DNA of 64,000 nucleotides from contig VEPL01000025.1 of NCBI GenBank assembly GCA_012026885.1, positions 1 to 64,000 of the forward strand. Direction: 5' to 3'. A model generated the notes under the pieces. It was not told where the DNA came from and ran no database searches. It saw only the letters and a list, made by a program, of their open reading frames with translations. Positions 61,784 through 64,000 of this stretch are shown piece by piece (positions within the stretch are counted from its first letter, which is position 1; each line of letters starts with the position of its first letter). The position numbers and the translations under genes are program-made. This DNA is from Betaproteobacteria bacterium (GTDB lineage: Bacteria; Pseudomonadota; Gammaproteobacteria; Burkholderiales; Rhodocyclaceae).

Positions 61784-63306
61784 GGTGCCGCCTTGCGTGT
61801 GACGGCGACGACGAAATCGCGGGTTTGCTTCGACTCGTCGAGTTCGCCGCTGCGCAGCGCGCGTCCCGGCTCGATGTCGAGCGGCTGCTTGCGCACGCTC
61901 ACGTCGTTGTTGCGGTCGACGCGCAGGAGATCGACGAAATGCTCGAAGGTCGCCAGGGTCTGGCGTGCCGTGCTCGCCGGGCCGTGACGGACCGTGCCGC
62001 GCACGACGATCGTTTCGCGGCCGTCGTCGCCGGCCCGGGGTGCGCCTGGCGGCATGGATGCCGTTGCCGGCGCGCCGAGCGACCAGTCGATGGCGTCGAG
62101 CTGGATGTTCGGTGCGTCGTCGAGGGCGTGGCTGACCAGAATGAACGCCCGGTCGGGCAGGCGCTGCCGGCGCAGAAGTTCGTTGTGGCGATCGGTCAGG
62201 CGACGCAGCGTGGCGTTGTCGATGTCCAGTTGCGGGAAGGTGGCGGTGATTTCGCGGTAGCGCCAGCTAAGCTCGCCTTCACGGGCGGTCAATTCGCTCG
62301 TTTCTTCCTCGAGTTGGCGTAGTTCGATCAGGTTGCGGGCGGTGAACAGGAGGCCGCCGATCAGCGCCACACCGCCCAGTGCCAGCAAGCCCTTGCGATT
62401 GCGGGCGATGAAGTAATCCCGCCGCTGGGCCTCGGGGGCAAATTGCGCGCGCGGCGGCGCTGTCGCCAGGAGATGGAGGTAGATCAGCTCGACGTTACTT
62501 GACGACGGCATGTCCTGCAGCTTCAGGCGGCGCGCGGCTTCGTGGCAGTCGATGAATTCGAAGGCGAGGTTTCCGTGTGACTTGCATGCGTCGCGGATGG
62601 CGGGCAGGGCCCGCGGATGGGCAAGCACGATGGCCGGCAGGGGGGCGTGTTTCTGGACCATGCGTTGCCCGGCCAGGTATTGCTGCAGCCTGGCGGCTTC
62701 GGCGGCGAAACGGGAGGCAAGGCCCGCCACGCTGGTGTCGGCGAGCGGGGTTTGCCGCGAGAAAACGGCCTGGCCATCGACGACGAAGCTTTCGCGCAGG
62801 GTGTGGTCCTGCCAGGTGAGGAGCATTGCCTGGGCGGGTTTGCGTCCGAGCCGGCGCAACAGGATGCCAGCCATCTGGGCGACGGAGTGGATGCCGGCGA
62901 GCGCCGCGTCGGCTGCCCGCAGGCATTCCAGCCACGGATCGATATGCGCCGCGTTGGTCAGGGCGCCGAGCAGGACGCGCTCGTTGCGCCGTGCTCCCCG
63001 CTCCGTGCCGAGCGAAACGGCCGTGGTCAACACATGGCCCGGGAAATGCTGCGCACGCTTGCGCTCGAGCAGGCCTTTGCGGTCACTGCCCTGGACATGC
63101 GGGATGACCTCGACGACCAGTTCCTCTTCGGCCGTGTTGACGAGGAGGCGGTAGATGCTGTGCCGGTGTCCGGCCAGGTAGTCGGAAAAACGCGCGAGTG
63201 ACTCGGGACTGGCCTCGAAATCGCCTTCGTGTTCGAGACGTCCCTGTCGCCACAGATAGGCGGACAAGTGGTGCGCGGTGAGGTAGAGCAGGCGGCGGGC
63301 GCTCAC
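61780..63306 (-). CDS. PilM-PilN/GspL-like pilus platform protein
   Basis: A 508-residue protein with an actin-like cytoplasmic N-terminal half (LLYLTAHHLSAYLWRQGRLEHE, AAHIDPWLECLRAADAALAGIHSVAQMAGILL, FECID-type LAFEFIDCHEAARRL), one transmembrane helix near residue 310 (GLLALGGVALIGGLLF), and a PilN-like periplasmic part with a coiled coil (LEEETSELTAREGELSWRYREI). This is the GspL/MshI arrangement, a joined PilM and PilN. GTG start at 63306 is set by its overlap with the GspF stop (GTGA). Confidence 0.72.
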   Translation of the reverse strand: MSARRLLYLTAHHLSAYLWRQGRLEHEGDFEASPESLARFSDYLAGHRHSIYRLLVNTAEEELVVEVIPHVQGSDRKGLLERKRAQHFPGHVLTTAVSLGTERGARRNERVLLGALTNAAHIDPWLECLRAADAALAGIHSVAQMAGILLRRLGRKPAQAMLLTWQDHTLRESFVVDGQAVFSRQTPLADTSVAGLASRFAAEAARLQQYLAGQRMVQKHAPLPAIVLAHPRALPAIRDACKSHGNLAFEFIDCHEAARRLKLQDMPSSSNVELIYLHLLATAPPRAQFAPEAQRRDYFIARNRKGLLALGGVALIGGLLFTARNLIELRQLEEETSELTAREGELSWRYREITATFPQLDIDNATLRRLTDRHNELLRRQRLPDRAFILVSHALDDAPNIQLDAIDWSLGAPATASMPPGAPRAGDDGRETIVVRGTVRHGPASTARQTLATFEHFVDLLRVDRNNDVSVRKQPLDIEPGRALRSGELDESKQTRDFVVAVTRKAAP

Positions 63307-64000
63307 ATCTTGATCCGGCTGATGACGTCGTAGATGGGGCCGATGACCGACAGCATGATCCAGCCGAGAAGGGCACCCATGAACAGCGTGAGCATCGGCT
63401 CGATGAGGGCCTGGGCCTTTTCGACCGACTCCTTGACGTCGCGGTTGTAGAAGTAGCTGACGTTGGCGAGCGCCCTGTCCAGTCCGCCGGTATTCTCGCC
63501 AATGCGCAGCATGCGCACCACCAGGGGCGGGAAGAGGCCGACCTGCGCAAAGGCGCCGGCGACGTTCTGGCCGTCGCGCACGGATTGCTCCGCTTCTTCC
63601 AGCGCCCGGCGGACAACCCGGTTGCCGACGATGTCCTGGGTTGCACGGATCGAGTCGAGAACCGGGATGCCGGATGCGTAGAGCATGGCGAAGGTGGCAG
63701 CGAAGCGGGAAAGGATGATTTTCTTCAGGATGGGACCGACCACCGGCAAGGTGAGCTTGAGGCGGTCGAGGCGCAGGCGCGCGAGCGGATCGGTCTGCAG
63801 GGATATCTGGACGGCGATGGCAACGACCAGCGGGACGAGCAGGAAGGCCCACCAGTAGGCGACCAGCGCGTCGGATAGCGCGAACAGCAGTTGCGTTTGC
63901 AGCGGCAGCGCCTGGCCCATGTTGCGGACGAACATCTTGAGCTGCGGCACCATGTAGATCATCAGGAAGAAGGTTGCCGCGAGGACGATGGAGCCGACGA
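63303..64000 (-). CDS. GspF/PilC/MshG-like platform protein, N-terminus outside window
   Basis: The C-terminal 232 residues of a polytopic inner-membrane platform protein for pili or type II secretion. Visible: membrane segment VGSIVLAATFFLMIYMVPQL, then LTLPVVGPILKKIILSRFAATFAMLYASGIPVLDSI and the typical RDGQNVAGAFAQVGLFPPLVVRMLRIGENTGGL, and two C-terminal helices ending PIYDVISRIKM. The gene continues past position 64000. It opens the pilus operon on the minus strand; a GspE-type ATPase is probably further out. Confidence 0.88.
   Translation of the reverse strand, partial: VGSIVLAATFFLMIYMVPQLKMFVRNMGQALPLQTQLLFALSDALVAYWWAFLLVPLVVAIAVQISLQTDPLARLRLDRLKLTLPVVGPILKKIILSRFAATFAMLYASGIPVLDSIRATQDIVGNRVVRRALEEAEQSVRDGQNVAGAFAQVGLFPPLVVRMLRIGENTGGLDRALANVSYFYNRDVKESVEKAQALIEPMLTLFMGALLGWIMLSVIGPIYDVISRIKM

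Noticed and set aside
1-64000. tRNA, rRNA, CRISPR arrays, insertion sequences or prophage
   Set aside because: I saw no cloverleaf with CCA, repeat-spacer series, transposase or integrase motif; absence is from reading only, not a search.

Overview
The window is a 64 kb piece of a high-GC (roughly two-thirds G+C) chromosome. Gene content points to a betaproteobacterium, most likely Rhodocyclales (Dechloromonas/Azonexus/Azospira-like); the order placement is an inference from familiar neighbourhoods such as nrdR-ribD, darP-mog-pmbA, envC-ctpA and arsR-rhodanese-grxC-secB, and was not checked by any search. I see no tRNA, rRNA, CRISPR array, transposase, integrase or phage gene. Genes are packed tightly, with many ATGA/GTGA/TAATG stop-start overlaps.

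Layout. 1-7.5 kb: an envelope region with a two-partner-secretion outer-membrane pore (TpsB) coupled to a Pro/Gln-rich secreted protein cut by the window edge, a CPBP protease-like membrane protein, an intact GlsB/YeaQ protein plus a 17-codon relic of it, two related secreted beta-sandwich proteins, and an MscS channel. 7.6-11 kb: dnaE. 11.1-20.1 kb: a five-gene overlapping operon with one DabA-type (DUF2309) protein and four NuoL/NuoM-like proton-channel proteins, which I read as an enlarged inorganic-carbon uptake (DAB-like) complex. Next to it on the other strand are yjdM and a SulP anion transporter with a consensus sigma-70 promoter, and a divergent ribbon-helix-helix gene.

22-44 kb: a phospholipase-D-like lipoprotein, a small membrane protein, an orphan ABC-type binding protein, a 409-bp AT-rich gap with two face-to-face DnaA boxes, then housekeeping genes: metG, apbC/mrp, dcd, an amino-acid decarboxylase, a GGDEF-EAL regulator, thyA-fabH-like-pgi-folA (with a PsrA-box-like site before the fabH-like gene), a PilZ-like protein, mog, darP and pmbA.

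43-57.5 kb: a TRAP carboxylate transporter split by dps, a phosphoglycerate-mutase-like phosphatase, glyA-nrdR-ribD, moeB/thiF, ctpA-envC, an ArsR regulator overlapping in function with a rhodanese, grxC, secB, an SH3 protein and gpsA. 57.5-64 kb: a six-gene, tightly overlapping MSHA/type IV-like pilus or type II secretion-like operon on the minus strand (GspF, PilM/N-, PilO-, MshK-like, a very large pseudopilin-related protein with an Ala/Ser/Thr-rich insert of about 500 residues, and a GspH-like prepilin), entering from beyond the right edge.

The two most unusual items are the DAB-like operon with four antiporter-type subunits and the pilus protein with its giant insert. Start codons are often GTG or TTG and were chosen from overlaps, Shine-Dalgarno spacing and family length; alternatives are noted.
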